Source of the DNA: Opisthocomus hoazin
Lineage: Eukaryota > Chordata > Aves > Opisthocomiformes > Opisthocomidae
Assembly: GCF_030867145.1 (NCBI RefSeq)
Contig: NC_134419.1
Location: 72,411,403 to 72,475,402, forward strand
Reading direction: 5' to 3'
Length of the DNA: 64,000 nt
Every line of letters starts with the position of its first letter. Within the stretch, counting starts at the first letter, position 1. The notes under the pieces are model-generated. The model was not told where the DNA came from. It worked only from the letters and a program-made list of their open reading frames with translations, and ran no database searches. Both the position numbers and the translations under genes were made by a program. Positions 52,853-64,000 of the stretch are shown one piece after another.

Positions 52853-55800
52853 TCCTTCGTGCAATTGCTTCCTCTTTTCAAAACAGATTCATTTTTGTAC
52901 CATCAACACTGCATTTTTCATAGAATTGAAGAACAGGATTTCAGAACAGGGGGAACAAAAAAAAAAAAAAAAAAAGATATTGGTAACAAAACAGTCCACA
53001 AAACAACATCCTGCTGTGGCTCCTGGTTAGACCTGGACCAGCACTTGCTGAGCAGACCAGGACATCGCAATGCTGACGCAACGTCTTTGGAAACTGGTAC
53101 GGTTCCCCCACTTTGGATGCTGGCTTTGGAGGACAAAAACGTAGACATCAAATCACTAGCTACGTGTTTGCAGTGCTTGTTACTAATTCTTTTTGTAACC
53201 TGTCTCAGCACTCACAATACAGCGATCTATTTTCCAGCCTGTCTTCAGTTATCAGCCCACGTGTACCTTGAGAAGTTATTTATAGCTCTATGGGCAGCTC
53301 AGAAAATCTTGTGTGACAGTATACACATTTTTTTTGTTTCTTGGAGAGCAGCGATTAAATAACCAGTGCAATATTCATATTCAACCAATGAAACTGTGTT
53401 AACTTGGGTGGCGTTCTATCGAGAAATTACTCAACCCAATTAACTTGTGATACTCCAGAGGCGTAAAATGTACACAAGGACACTCACTGTATCTACAAGT
53501 ACAAAAATACTTGCTAACAAAAAATGTTAAGCAGAGATCAGAGGCTTATCTCAGCTAGCTGTAGAAAACACCACTTAAAAGAGAAAATGGACTTCAGTAT
53601 TTTCACTGAAAATTTTAAAAATAAATTGTCCACTTCAGTTTCAAAATGCTCTTTAAAACTTCTGTATAAAGGCTGGATCTGTGGAAAGGCTAACTGTTCC
53701 TAATTCTCATCAACTGCTCAGCTCTGCTGGAAGGTGAAGCTCTTGGTGATTTATCAGTACTTTTTGGCCAGAGGAAAAAAATCCTTCCAAATCCATGACC
53801 ATTCTGCACTGTATTCACTGCTGCTCCTGCAAACACCCAGCCAAACAAAATAATTCTACAGTAAGTCCTACATGCCACCAGCCTAGAGTTCTGTTGGCTC
53901 AAGAGAGGAGTATCATGGAGGGCAATGCCACAACCTTTAAAGTAGCAAACCGCAATTTTAAGCAAAATGTACTGCTGCAGTGATCCTGTAGAGTTGTTAT
54001 CATGTTGGCACAAGCGGCAGTTGCATTACACCACAGCTCATTTCATGAGACTACTAACTAATCATGCGCAATAATTGGGGCAGCCATAATTGGTATATTG
54101 TAACTCAGCTGCTAAAAGAGGCCCTGACACTACCAGAGAGTTTGCAGAGCTAATAAAGGAATGAGTGGAGTTCAGAATACTCAGAGGTTAAAAAGCCATT
54201 TATTAGAGCGGTTGGCATTTACAAAAAAAATGGCTTGCAAGCCAGTCACCCTGGATTTGATGTCAAGAGTTCTTCTAACAAGTAGTCAAATAGTTGTTAA
54301 AAGCAAATGAAATTAGGAAATTTGTAACATTATACTGTCCACCCTACCTAAACTGAAAGGTGTTAAAATATACTTGTTCACGTGGGAGCTTTAATATTTT
54401 GTTGAATTAGCGTTTGCTTGAGGAAAAAACGTGCATGTGCCACAATTTTTACAACTCTGTTCTGAAAAGCAATAAATGCATGGATATTCCAGGCTATTTG
54501 AAAGTCTCTTCTTTCTAAAGGAGTGTGATTGGTTGATGTGAAAGAAAAAAAGCCTCTGATTCAAGCCAGAGAATGGCTAAAGGGTTGCAAGGAACCCAAC
54601 TCGCAGTCGTGCAACAAAAAAAAAAGATGTTTAGCCTTAAGAGTAAATTCCTTTTCTTAACAATTTAAAGCAATGTTCCAGGCAGTACCATGGTATTTGG
54701 AACCGTTCTTAAAAGCAGGATGACTTATTAAGGCTTCTGTAACGAAAAAACACAATCACGTAGTGTCCCACATAGCTCAAGTTCCAGCTTTATCTCCCAT
54801 GTTTACGAAGGATCTCTATCTGTGTCAAACTACACACTATGAAAAAAACATATCACTAAACAGCACGCATTGAATTCTTGACAATTTGCACACGAAAATA
54901 AATGGAGGAATCTGATTTAGAATCCAAATTACAGTAAGTCTTCAAACACACCAATATTTAAAATCACTTTTTTCTAAATATGATGCAAATTTCTTGAATG
55001 GAAATTCTTTAATTTACTTATGAGACAATAACATGAACATTAACCTGAAACACGACTGTCTTTATCAGGGGTTTGGACAATTTAACTAAATGTGTACAGA
55101 ATTTGACCACACAATTACAACTTCTGACTTTAGTTCTAACCTGAGAAATTGCCAAAGAGCACCTTGTGCATTTTCAAGGTGACGAGAAGAGGAAGAGAAA
55201 ATAGAGAAGACTCTCTTTTTCAGCATTTTTTTTTAACATTCAAAGGGTCCTATCTGATTTGCAAATCCCCAGAGAATTACAGAACTAATGAAATCATGAG
55301 ATGATCAGCAGATGCTGTATTAATAATAAATCATGTCTATAGCCATAGTAGCTGCAATTGCTGGTTTAGTAGATTTAATTTAAATTATTTCTTCTTTCCA
55401 TCTAAACACATGCAAGCATTTATTTTCTATGGTTTCCTGCAATAGCTAATCAGTTTAGCTTTTTCTGGGTTTCAGTAAATGATCAGCCACATTCTCGATT
55501 TCCAATTTCACTGACAATAGAATGCAACGAAGGATAACCTTTAAGTGTCACAGAATAAGAGTAAAACCAAAGTCCAGAGCATTTATAAAAACTTAGCTGA
55601 TGTAGTGTGAACGTTATCCGATAGCATGCTCAGCTGAATCTGATTTTCTAATAGATCTAGAGAGCAGGACCAACCTCATTATTTAATTAGAAAAATCAGT
55701 TAATGGCAGCTGATCTCCTCTGGCAGACCATCAGCCTGTTCTGAACAGAGAGGAGCCCCTGCCACACATTCCTGTCCAGGACCAGATAAATGAGTTTTAG

Positions 55801-58660
55801 TGAACCATTGAAAACCTCGCAGTCACAAGTCACTAAGCGGGTACCAAAAGTAAAATTCTTTCAGCCACTACACAAAATGTTCTCTCGTCTATTAAACTCG
55901 TCTTTTATTAAATATTAAACTTTATATAATTTAGTTACACCAGGCATCAGCAAAATTATCTGCTTCACCTGTTCAGGGCATTGTTCAGCAGGTAAGTGGC
56001 ATGCTTTAGCAGTGGATTCCCTGCTAACAGCAGGTTCCCTGCGACCCAAGTAACACAGCCAACAGACAAACTACGTTTTTTGCAAGCTGCTCAACAGCAT
56101 AAAGAACAGAAATGCAGTCAGGTCAGGGAAGGGGGGATATTTCTGAATATGTCTCATGTCACCAGTTTATCACATGGAAAAGAAACAACTTAAAAAAAAA
56201 AAAAAGATATACAGTATCAAGCCTCAAGTCTTCAACTGGAAACCCTGACGTGGACTTTTTCTGGTACATTCTGCAGTACTTTAGAGTCATGTCTACAAAC
56301 GAGCAGGCTTGGCTGGGAGAGAAGTGCCCTTCCCAAACTTTCACAGACTCTACTTCCAAGTGAGGGTGAAAGGGACTCATCATGGTCTGTATCTCCTACA
56401 GCTGTTTTGCAAACCACAAAACAGTCAGCAAGTCAGCATCACTACGAAATCACCTCTCAGTGGCAGCATGCCTGTGTTCTAGTGTACTCAATGCATCTTT
56501 AGGTCATTTCTGTTTCTATCCTGCCAGGGTGGCCACAAACCCAACACTCGCTGATAAACTCTTTGCATGATTTTCTGAATCAACAATAAGATCAATACTA
56601 TTCCCTATTTCAAATCATACTTCTAGCATTTTAAGAAGTGCTGTCACAATAATAAGTCATTTTTTTCAGGCCATAATACGCAATGCAATGAACTGCATTC
56701 ATTGTGCAGATCTGAACCTCTGGCTGAGCTTGAGGACCCACTGGAAAGATCTAGATACTGTCCCCCCCTTCCAGGCTCTCCCAAACTCCCGAGTACGCCT
56801 GCAGTACAACACCCTGCCTCAAAAGCAAACCTGCAATAACTCTTTTTGACTTGTATAATGCATATCCACTCTCCCATACGCCAAATGTGCTCAGCCTCTG
56901 CGTTATTCATAGGCTGAGGAATCAGATGCACAGGGTAAGTCAGGATGCATTAGACCTCCTAAAAATGCCACTCTCACAGCCAATCTTTATGGGCCCAATA
57001 AATCCACGTTAACTGGATTTAATGTGCACATACTGATCATTTTGACAGATCAAACACTTGCACATATATCTGATGGCCTTTTTGTGGAATTTGCAGCCAT
57101 CCAGCAGCTGGTGAGAGTGATTGTTATATGTAGCTATGATCTCAGTCAGGTTGCTGGTCGTACCAAAATCTTTGCCAAATTATTTATTTTTTAGATCCAA
57201 AGACATTGCCTGAATGGAAAATGAATAAATAAATAAAAAGGATGTACTGAACAAAATATGGGTATAGGGTAACCATCAGGCAATAAAAGAATGGAATTAA
57301 AAACATCATTTTTCATTCAAAACATTGTACATCACTTTTAGCACCAGTAATAATTTTGCTGCAAGCAAAGCTTGCTAATGATGTTTGCACAACAGGAAAG
57401 GAAGAGTTTAACATATTGCTATTAGCTGGCAACTGCTGCATTGATAAAGAAAATCTTATTTAGCTTTTCCTATTGCCTAGATTTTGCTTTGCATTAAGCA
57501 CAAAATGTCACAGTTTCCAAAAGTAACATGACAACCTAGAGCATTTTACTGGAAATACAAAGATGGCCTTTGAAAATAATTATTGAACAGAAACAAAAAA
57601 ATGAGACAGAGACACACAAATACAAAAAAACCCACTTAAAATGTTCTTATGTGCAATGAAAAGATCCCGTATTTCATATTAGAAGTAAGAACTTTCTGTT
57701 TCTACTGAAACCAATGACACCACTGCTATTACCATCAATGGAATCAGAGTTCTTTGTTTTAAAATGCCAGTAGGCATCCAGCTGGTTTGTTGGAGACTGC
57801 AATACACTTCCCTTCTAGGAATACAGCCATAGCTATCCTCTGATACAAATCCAAGTTTCCTGATACCCTTTCATAATAATTGGTCACCCAAAGAGCTGGT
57901 ATTCATCACACTGATACCAATTAGAACACAATGATTTCCTCAGTCAAAAATCTCCCAATTCTTTGGATAAAACTCTCAAAATAAGACTTGTTCCTCATTA
58001 CAACTTTGACCTTTTTCATTTATGCTTCTACATTGCCTCCCATCATGATTACAGTTTGACTGCAGGAACTGCTTTTCCACTATGCTATCAAGGTTTCTAA
58101 GACAATTTAAGTTTTTAACGTTATTGTTAAGACTAGCAAAATCCAACCCCAGGTTCATCCCATCACTCACTTTGTAGATAACATTCAGTTTTGTGCACCA
58201 CACCAGAAAAAGGAAACCAAACGACACCATCTATTTTCTGTGAACTTAATTTAAGATGAAAGAAATGCACAAGAACTTGCAATAACCTTCTGAAAATGCC
58301 ACATGGGTTACATTCACTTCTCCTCTTTTTGACAGGATGTAGGCTAAACTATTTTACCTAGATTAGATCTGACCTCACTAATGCTTGGTAAGATGGACTA
58401 AAACAGAACTACCACACTCCTGTGCACACTTCACAGCTGGGTATGTAAAAGCCTCAGCCAAGTCCTTACCAAGAGCTAAGCCTTAAACTCAAACCATTCA
58501 CCACCTACACTGCAAGGTCTTAAATCCAGCTCCACCTTGAATGACTTGAGAGCTTCCCAGCTTTGCGATCAGTCAGCTCCTTCTTCCCTCCCAGTCCTGA
58601 CGTGGTTCTCACTTGCTCAGAACCTGCTCGCACCCCAGAGCCTGGGCTTGGGGAACTCAC

Positions 58661-58715
58661 CACAGCGCCTTGCAGTGATCGCTCTCCTCCTAGATTCCAG
58701 CTCTTCCACAGCCAT
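58661..58715 (-). other. Candidate alternative first coding exon of HSPA12A (speculative)
   Basis: An ATG at 58715 opens 18 codons plus one base, then a strong donor TGTG|GTGAGT. Its phase (1) is exactly what exon 2 needs, and its last base G makes the split codon GAT (Asp). The peptide would begin MAVEELESRRRAITARRC, which does not resemble the known mammalian N-terminus. Chance occurrence of such a combination within 12 kb is quite possible. Confidence 0.15.
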
Positions 58716-61700
58716 GCACTACTGCCATGAGAGACAAAACTGATCCTGGTTTACATGTCAGAGAGGCCAGGCTGCATGGTACGATAAAGGTGGGTTAACA
58801 ACAGATTCTGCAGCTCAAAGTGCTAGAAGACAACTCTCCAGGATCTTTCTAAATATTCCATGGATATATTTCTGTAATAGACACCTTTAGTACACACTTA
58901 CTAACCTTCTCTTCCTTCGTCAAGCTCATCTATGAACTTGCTTCCTTCAGGCTTCCTTGCACTACTTGCCTCCGTGCAAGCACGACTCTCCTCTCTCTCT
59001 CATCTCCTCCCTCCTTGCTTCCAAAGAGAAAGACATAACAAACAGAAAACAAAACACAGATGTACAGAACCTAGGTTCTGTGAAAAGACACCTTCCTACA
59101 AAAGGCTTCCCGCTGCTTCTCCTTCATCACCATGTCTGTCATCATCTACCTCATCGTTTGGTTCACTGCAAGGTTGTCAGAAATGGCACTAATAAGATCA
59201 TGCTCTAATTCCCAGGACCACACTCATAAAACATTTGTGATGCTAACCACTTTCTTGGGGAAAAACAGCACTTACCAGCTTAGGGTGAGCTACTTGGTTG
59301 TTCTTTCTTTTTAAAAAGCAAGATTAAAACACTAGACAGCTATAAAAATCCCTATTTTACTGCAAGTTCCTATTTAAGAACCATGTCAGGATGCAACTGT
59401 ATCCTGAAGACACTAAAATCCAAGATTTACCTTTCTAGATCAAGATATTAAAATGAATATTATTCAAAGACTGTACAAGAACTACTGTTCAGCTCTTCTG
59501 GACCATGCATCCAGCACACAGGACTGAGAACACTTTTGGGGGTACTTGTTTACTTAGAAGGCAAAAAGGCTACTTAGTTATCAAGCATTCCTATATTCAT
59601 GAAGTAACTTGCAACACATCAAGCTGGATGAATGCAGTCACTCCTTTTTTCTTGAAACATGAATGGGAAAAAATACTTGAAAATATTCGTCCTCTTCATT
59701 TTGACAGTCTTCAGGAATGCCAAACATGATTCACACATTTGTAGAGTCTTGACCAGAGAAAACAAAGCTCTCTCCCTCCTCCTCACCCCCCCAAAAAAAA
59801 AACAAAGAAGAGGGAGACAGGGCATAAAGAACAGCCACACTAACTATTACTTCTCATAGTAGTCAGCATGAGTGATGCTATATATAAATCCCTTGATATT
59901 CTTCAAGGCTATTAAACCCAATTTTGTTCAAAGATGGGAAAACAAGAGAATATTAGTTGTTGCAAAACTGCAAAAATTGGTATCACATTTGACAATTCAT
60001 TAGCGTAATCAGCTGTGAATCCATAGTCTATGGCTATTGATTTAGCTTCTGAGTGACACTTTATAGCTAAATCTGAAGTAAGTTTGTATTACTTTATTCT
60101 TTGCATTTTACAATCTTGAAAACAGATCAGCTATCAGGCTTAAAGGAAAATACCATATGAGGAGAGAAGCCATGGCCAGAAGAAAGTAGATGTTGAGGAT
60201 TTGTAAAGCAGACCACAGAACCACTAAGTCACTGACCAAAATCCATTTCCAGAGGTCTTTATAATAACAGCCACCAGGCTTACATTGACATGTCATGACT
60301 GTGCATGGACATCACATGGAGACCAGCACTGACCACCCAGATAACCAACTGGGAAGTTAACACAGTCACAGCGACAAGCAGATGGTATGGCCTGCAAAGG
60401 AGTGCCTATGGCTAAAATCATAACCGGAGCATAGCTGAGTAAGCAAGAGAGCTACTACAAAAGGTTGATTTTTGAATGCAGCAGTTCCATAATGACAGTA
60501 CTGAAAGCTTTTGTAGACGGCATGCCCTGCCGTTCTGATTACAGCGTTTGCTCTGCTAAGGTATCCATGGAAACTTGAGAAAGAGATGTTAAATTTGCTG
60601 GATCTGTTTGGCACCAGGGAATGGGGCTAGTTTCCAGTCAGCCTGGTATCACCACAGGTATTTTGATCTTCTAAGCATGGAGAAAGCATCAAGAGTCCTC
60701 AAATGGCGATGAAATCCTCAAGACCAAATTGTCACAGGAATGTTTCTCCCAAGCCATGACTAGGAGGTGGCAAGGGAGTACTAGAGAAACTGTGATTTTA
60801 ATGTTGTTATTATCTCTTAATAGAGAAAAGTAGCCCAATCACTGTAATGAAGAGAGAGACACAAACACCCACTCTTCAGACCTCACAGGGAACAGGAGAA
60901 AAGAAAGTGTGAACACATGCGAGGAAAGCCTGCATGGGACAGGTGGACACTGAACGCTCCGGACTGTGAAACCGTTCAAGGACACCGCTTTGACCCTAGA
61001 CAGCAGTCCTGAAAAGCACTAAGAACATGAGATGTATCCAAAAATGGACAAACCAAAGCAGTGTTCCCAGGTTATTCCCTATGGAAGAAGTAAGTAGCAT
61101 AAGGAGAATAATTTACCTCTGCCTGCTTCCCCAAGGAAACCAGTGCAGGTCGGGCAGGCTCCTGCAATAGTTTTTCTTCAGAGAGAGTAAGTGAATAAAC
61201 TCCCTCAGATGACATTAAATTGCTACTACGAAAATCCATTCACATACACACTTCTTTCTAGACTCCAAATGATAAGAATGACTGGAAATATTTCTCAATG
61301 TTCGTCAGAAACTGCATCTGCAGAGAACGGTCTGAGAGTGCTGACTCAGGCACTGAGGAATTACTGGCAGAAAAAACAACAGATATGAGGAAAAACCCTC
61401 TCCAGGTCTCCTGTTTTTGTAAAGTAAGATGCTTTTAGGACTGATCCGTGTGCCCAGAGCCCTGCAAATCAATCCCAACAGAGCTACTGATTTGGGTTGG
61501 CAAGCACCAAACGACTCTCGCACACGCGCAGCTCACAGCAGCATGCTGGGGACGGGGCACATCACTGCAGCTCACGAAGCTGCTCTCCTATGTCCTTGAC
61601 ACACCCTGATGCAGTCCTGAGTAAGGACATTTAGTCAAGTCCTTAGCAAAGAACAAAGGCTTTCTAGCCTGAATGATGGCCTCCATATTCTGAGTATTTT

Positions 61701-62894
61701 AGTACATTTATTTGCTTACTTTATCAGAACTGACTGCATTTTCCTTTTCATTTACATGAAAACCTCTCTCAAATCCCTCTGAGACAGACTTTGAAGGAAT
61801 TTCCTGTTTTAATACCCATTACTTTCACAGTTCACCACTGCCATCCTAATTTTAAAACACTGCAAAGTCACTGCTTTAGTAGTAGTTATGGCAAAATTTA
61901 AAACTCGCATTTGTTTATTTTAAATGCTCATCACTATGCTTCTCCACAGCACATGGGCCACAGCTGACATACTTTGAGTAATGAGAGTTATGGAATGTTC
62001 TTTTTAAGACTAAAAACATGCCTGGTCACCGAGAGGAGGCAGTTTCAATTTAATGACCCAGGAATCAGAACATTTGTCACCGTGAAGAAGATGAAGTCTG
62101 CAGGTATGTCACAGGCATTTCAGATCACTGAAGTTCACACTTGGCAGCAGTGACACCAACATCTGTGACCCTACATCACCAGACAGCTGCACACTCTTCA
62201 GTAAAACATCTGTGAAGCAAGCGTACCATTTGCAATCATGACCAATGGACTTCAGACCTCATTCCTGAAATAGATTCCAAGTCCTTCTGGCCTGTCTCTC
62301 TCTCTTTCACCATTGGGAACATACAGCTAAACAAGCCTGGAGTTTCACTCATTTCTTGTTCCAACTAGCAAGGCTGCTTAATTGAAAAGTAGCGAGTGCT
62401 GTAGAGAAGCTGAGTAAGTAAGTACTTGAAGTCATTTATGGATAGACAAAATACTTTAAAGATTTCAGGAAGCTGCATATAGAAAATGTCAACATCTACT
62501 TTACTTCAAAAAATAAATAAAAGCCATATATCCAAACTCCCCAAAAAGGTCATATTGCCTCATATCTAAAGAAGGTCATGGCTGTTCTTGTTCTTCTACT
62601 TGGAAGTCGCGTCATTCACATGCATTGTTTCTTATTCCTTTCGCATTTTCCCTTATCATTTACTGAGAGCCAGCGTAGCTTTTTTAAATACCAAAAAAAG
62701 CCAAGTTGCTCATTCTCAATAACTACAGACTAAAACAGCCACAGAGAGAAGTTTCTAAATCCATAAACAGTGCGCTCTTTGAAGTTGAGCATTTGTGAAA
62801 TCCCACCTGACACATCATCAAAAGGCAAAACCAATTCAGGTACAGAAAATGGAGGTGATGGGATCCTTTGGATGTTATTGTTTTAAAATGTAAA

Positions 62895-62954
62895 GTGTAC
62901 TTTAAAGATTTTCTTAAAGAAAGAGTGTACTTTAAAGATTTTCTTTAAGAAAGG
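62895..62954 (+). repeat. Tandem duplication, 2 x 30 bp
   Basis: Two copies of a unit starting GTGTACTTTAAAGATTTTCT. The copies differ near the end (TTAAAGAAAGA against TTTAAGAAAGG). Confidence 0.95.
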
Positions 62955-63370
62955 GATGGTTGTTTGGTGTAATTACAAATGGAATAATCATAGTAGAGGA
63001 CAGCAAAAAGGGAATTAATCACCCAGAACAGCTTAGAAGAATAAGGAACTTGAAATTTTAAAATATTTGACCAGACCCATAGAAAAAAAGAAAACAAATC
63101 CAGACTTCATTGCAATAGCAGATACGGCATCCAGAAGGGGACTCAAAAATTTCAGCAGCATTCCGATCAAAGAGGGAGAAGTTGGCTACAGCAGGTCACA
63201 TCAACTCAAAAAAAAAAAAAAAAAAAAAGGATTTGGCAGAAAAGAGCACAAGATGAGACAACTCACATACAACCCCAACCACCAGCGACATGGTCAGAAA
63301 GCAAAACTGATCCTAAATCTTGACTTTGACATGCAGGGATCAGGTCTTTTGTAGCTGAGGCAGCATTCTG

Positions 63371-63600
63371 GCCTTCCTGCGCAGAACCGGCCTCCTGAAG
63401 GCCGTTCTAACTCGAGCTGACACCCGAGGCTGCCGCAGCCTGTGCTGGCTCCTGGTGACAGTTGTGTTTGAGACACATCCCGGCCCCACCCTCCAGACTG
63501 GGATAAAGCCCCCTTACACCGTACGTGCACCGGCGAAACAACCTCTGGACAGAAGAGACCTCCTGGGGCCCCACGACAGCTGACTGCAGCGCGAGGGAAA
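63371..63600. promoter_or_regulatory. Small CpG-rich patch upstream of exon 2
   Basis: About 14 CpG in roughly 240 bp with GC near 60 percent by eye, in otherwise AT-rich, CpG-poor sequence. It could be a small CpG island (alternative promoter or exon) or an undecayed GC-rich insertion. No TATA box or clear exon was found. Confidence 0.25.
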
Positions 63601-64000
63601 CTTTGCAGGTAGAGAGCAGGGCAGCTCTGCTGAACACCAACTGCTGTCCCATGGGGAACGAACTAAATATTCAGACCGAGAGCTTATAGGGTGACAGTAC
63701 CATACAGGAAAACTTGTCGGCTGAATCAGCGTCACCCAGTTCTGAGCCAACGGCTTTAAAAACACCAAAAGTCAGTGTAATTAGAAGCTTTACGTGGAAC
63801 AGCTCCTGGGTGTGAACAATTTCGTCCAGGCTCATGCTAACCAAGCTGCAGATACCGCAATGCTGTGCTAACCGAAGCTATAAAAATGATTGGCAGGCAC
63901 TGCATACAACACTTGGCTATTTTACATATAGACATTTCCTTTACACATTGTACTATGCGGCAATAAGTGACTGCAGCTTCAACACTGTCAACAGAACAGC

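Larger units (their letters stand above)
51317..64000 (-). other. Probable HSPA12A intron 1 (partial)
   Basis: Sequence upstream of exon 2. No open segment resembling the short mammalian initiator exon was seen, so the promoter and canonical exon 1 likely lie beyond the window. It contains short tandem duplications (52815-52852, 62895-62954), A-rich runs (52957-52976, 63209-63228), a weak candidate alternative first exon (58661-58715) and a CpG-rich patch (63371-63600). Confidence 0.7.

Noticed and set aside
52838..53362. 174-codon plus-strand open frame upstream of exon 2
   Set aside because: Runs through an A-rich simple tract coding a Lys stretch; no family resemblance.
63407..63652. 81-codon minus-strand open frame in the CpG patch as HSPA12A exon 1
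   Set aside because: No resemblance to the known N-terminus and only a weak GTGTAAG donor; not supportable.
1..64000. Search for CRISPR arrays, operons, phage or bacterial defence genes, tRNA and rRNA genes
   Set aside because: None seen; the window is vertebrate intronic DNA and no tRNA B-box or regular spaced repeats were found by eye.

Overview
This is vertebrate genomic DNA, most likely from a bird. It is AT-rich, has long introns and few interspersed repeats. The recognisable repeats are CR1 LINE fragments ending in the typical ATTCTGTG/ATTCTATG tail repeats. CR1 also occurs in crocodilians and turtles, so 'bird' is an inference from the low repeat density and CR1 predominance. No bacterial, phage, plasmid or CRISPR features were seen.

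One protein-coding gene dominates the window: HSPA12A, an atypical HSP70-family protein, on the minus strand. Eleven consecutive coding exons could be placed base by base from 51316 (upstream) down to the TAA stop at 9251-9253. Every exon junction keeps frame and every intron has GT..AG ends. The exons sum to 1985 nt, encoding 661 residues including the split first Asp. The known mammalian protein is about 675 residues, so only about 13-14 N-terminal residues (the first coding exon) are missing. They probably lie beyond position 64000.

Layout (plus coordinates). 1-4660: no gene recognised, presumably intergenic downstream sequence. About 4665-9250: probable long 3' UTR, with several AATAAA signals on the minus strand; the best placed is at 4685-4690. 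An old antisense CR1 lies inside it (7600-8437). 9251-18139: the 3' half of the gene, exons 12 to 7, in short introns. 18140-38146: a 20-kb intron holding two adjacent CR1 copies of different age and two short tandem duplications. 38147-51316: exons 6 to 2, with a short CR1 in intron 3. 51317-64000: sequence upstream of exon 2, probably intron 1, with no certain exon. It holds a weak candidate alternative first exon (58661-58715) and a small CpG-rich patch (63371-63600).

I did not find a novel multi-gene system. The points worth checking are the gene model itself, one non-consensus splice donor, the candidate first exon, the 3' UTR architecture, CpG-rich spots inside introns, a possible solo LTR, and local tandem duplications and hairpins.
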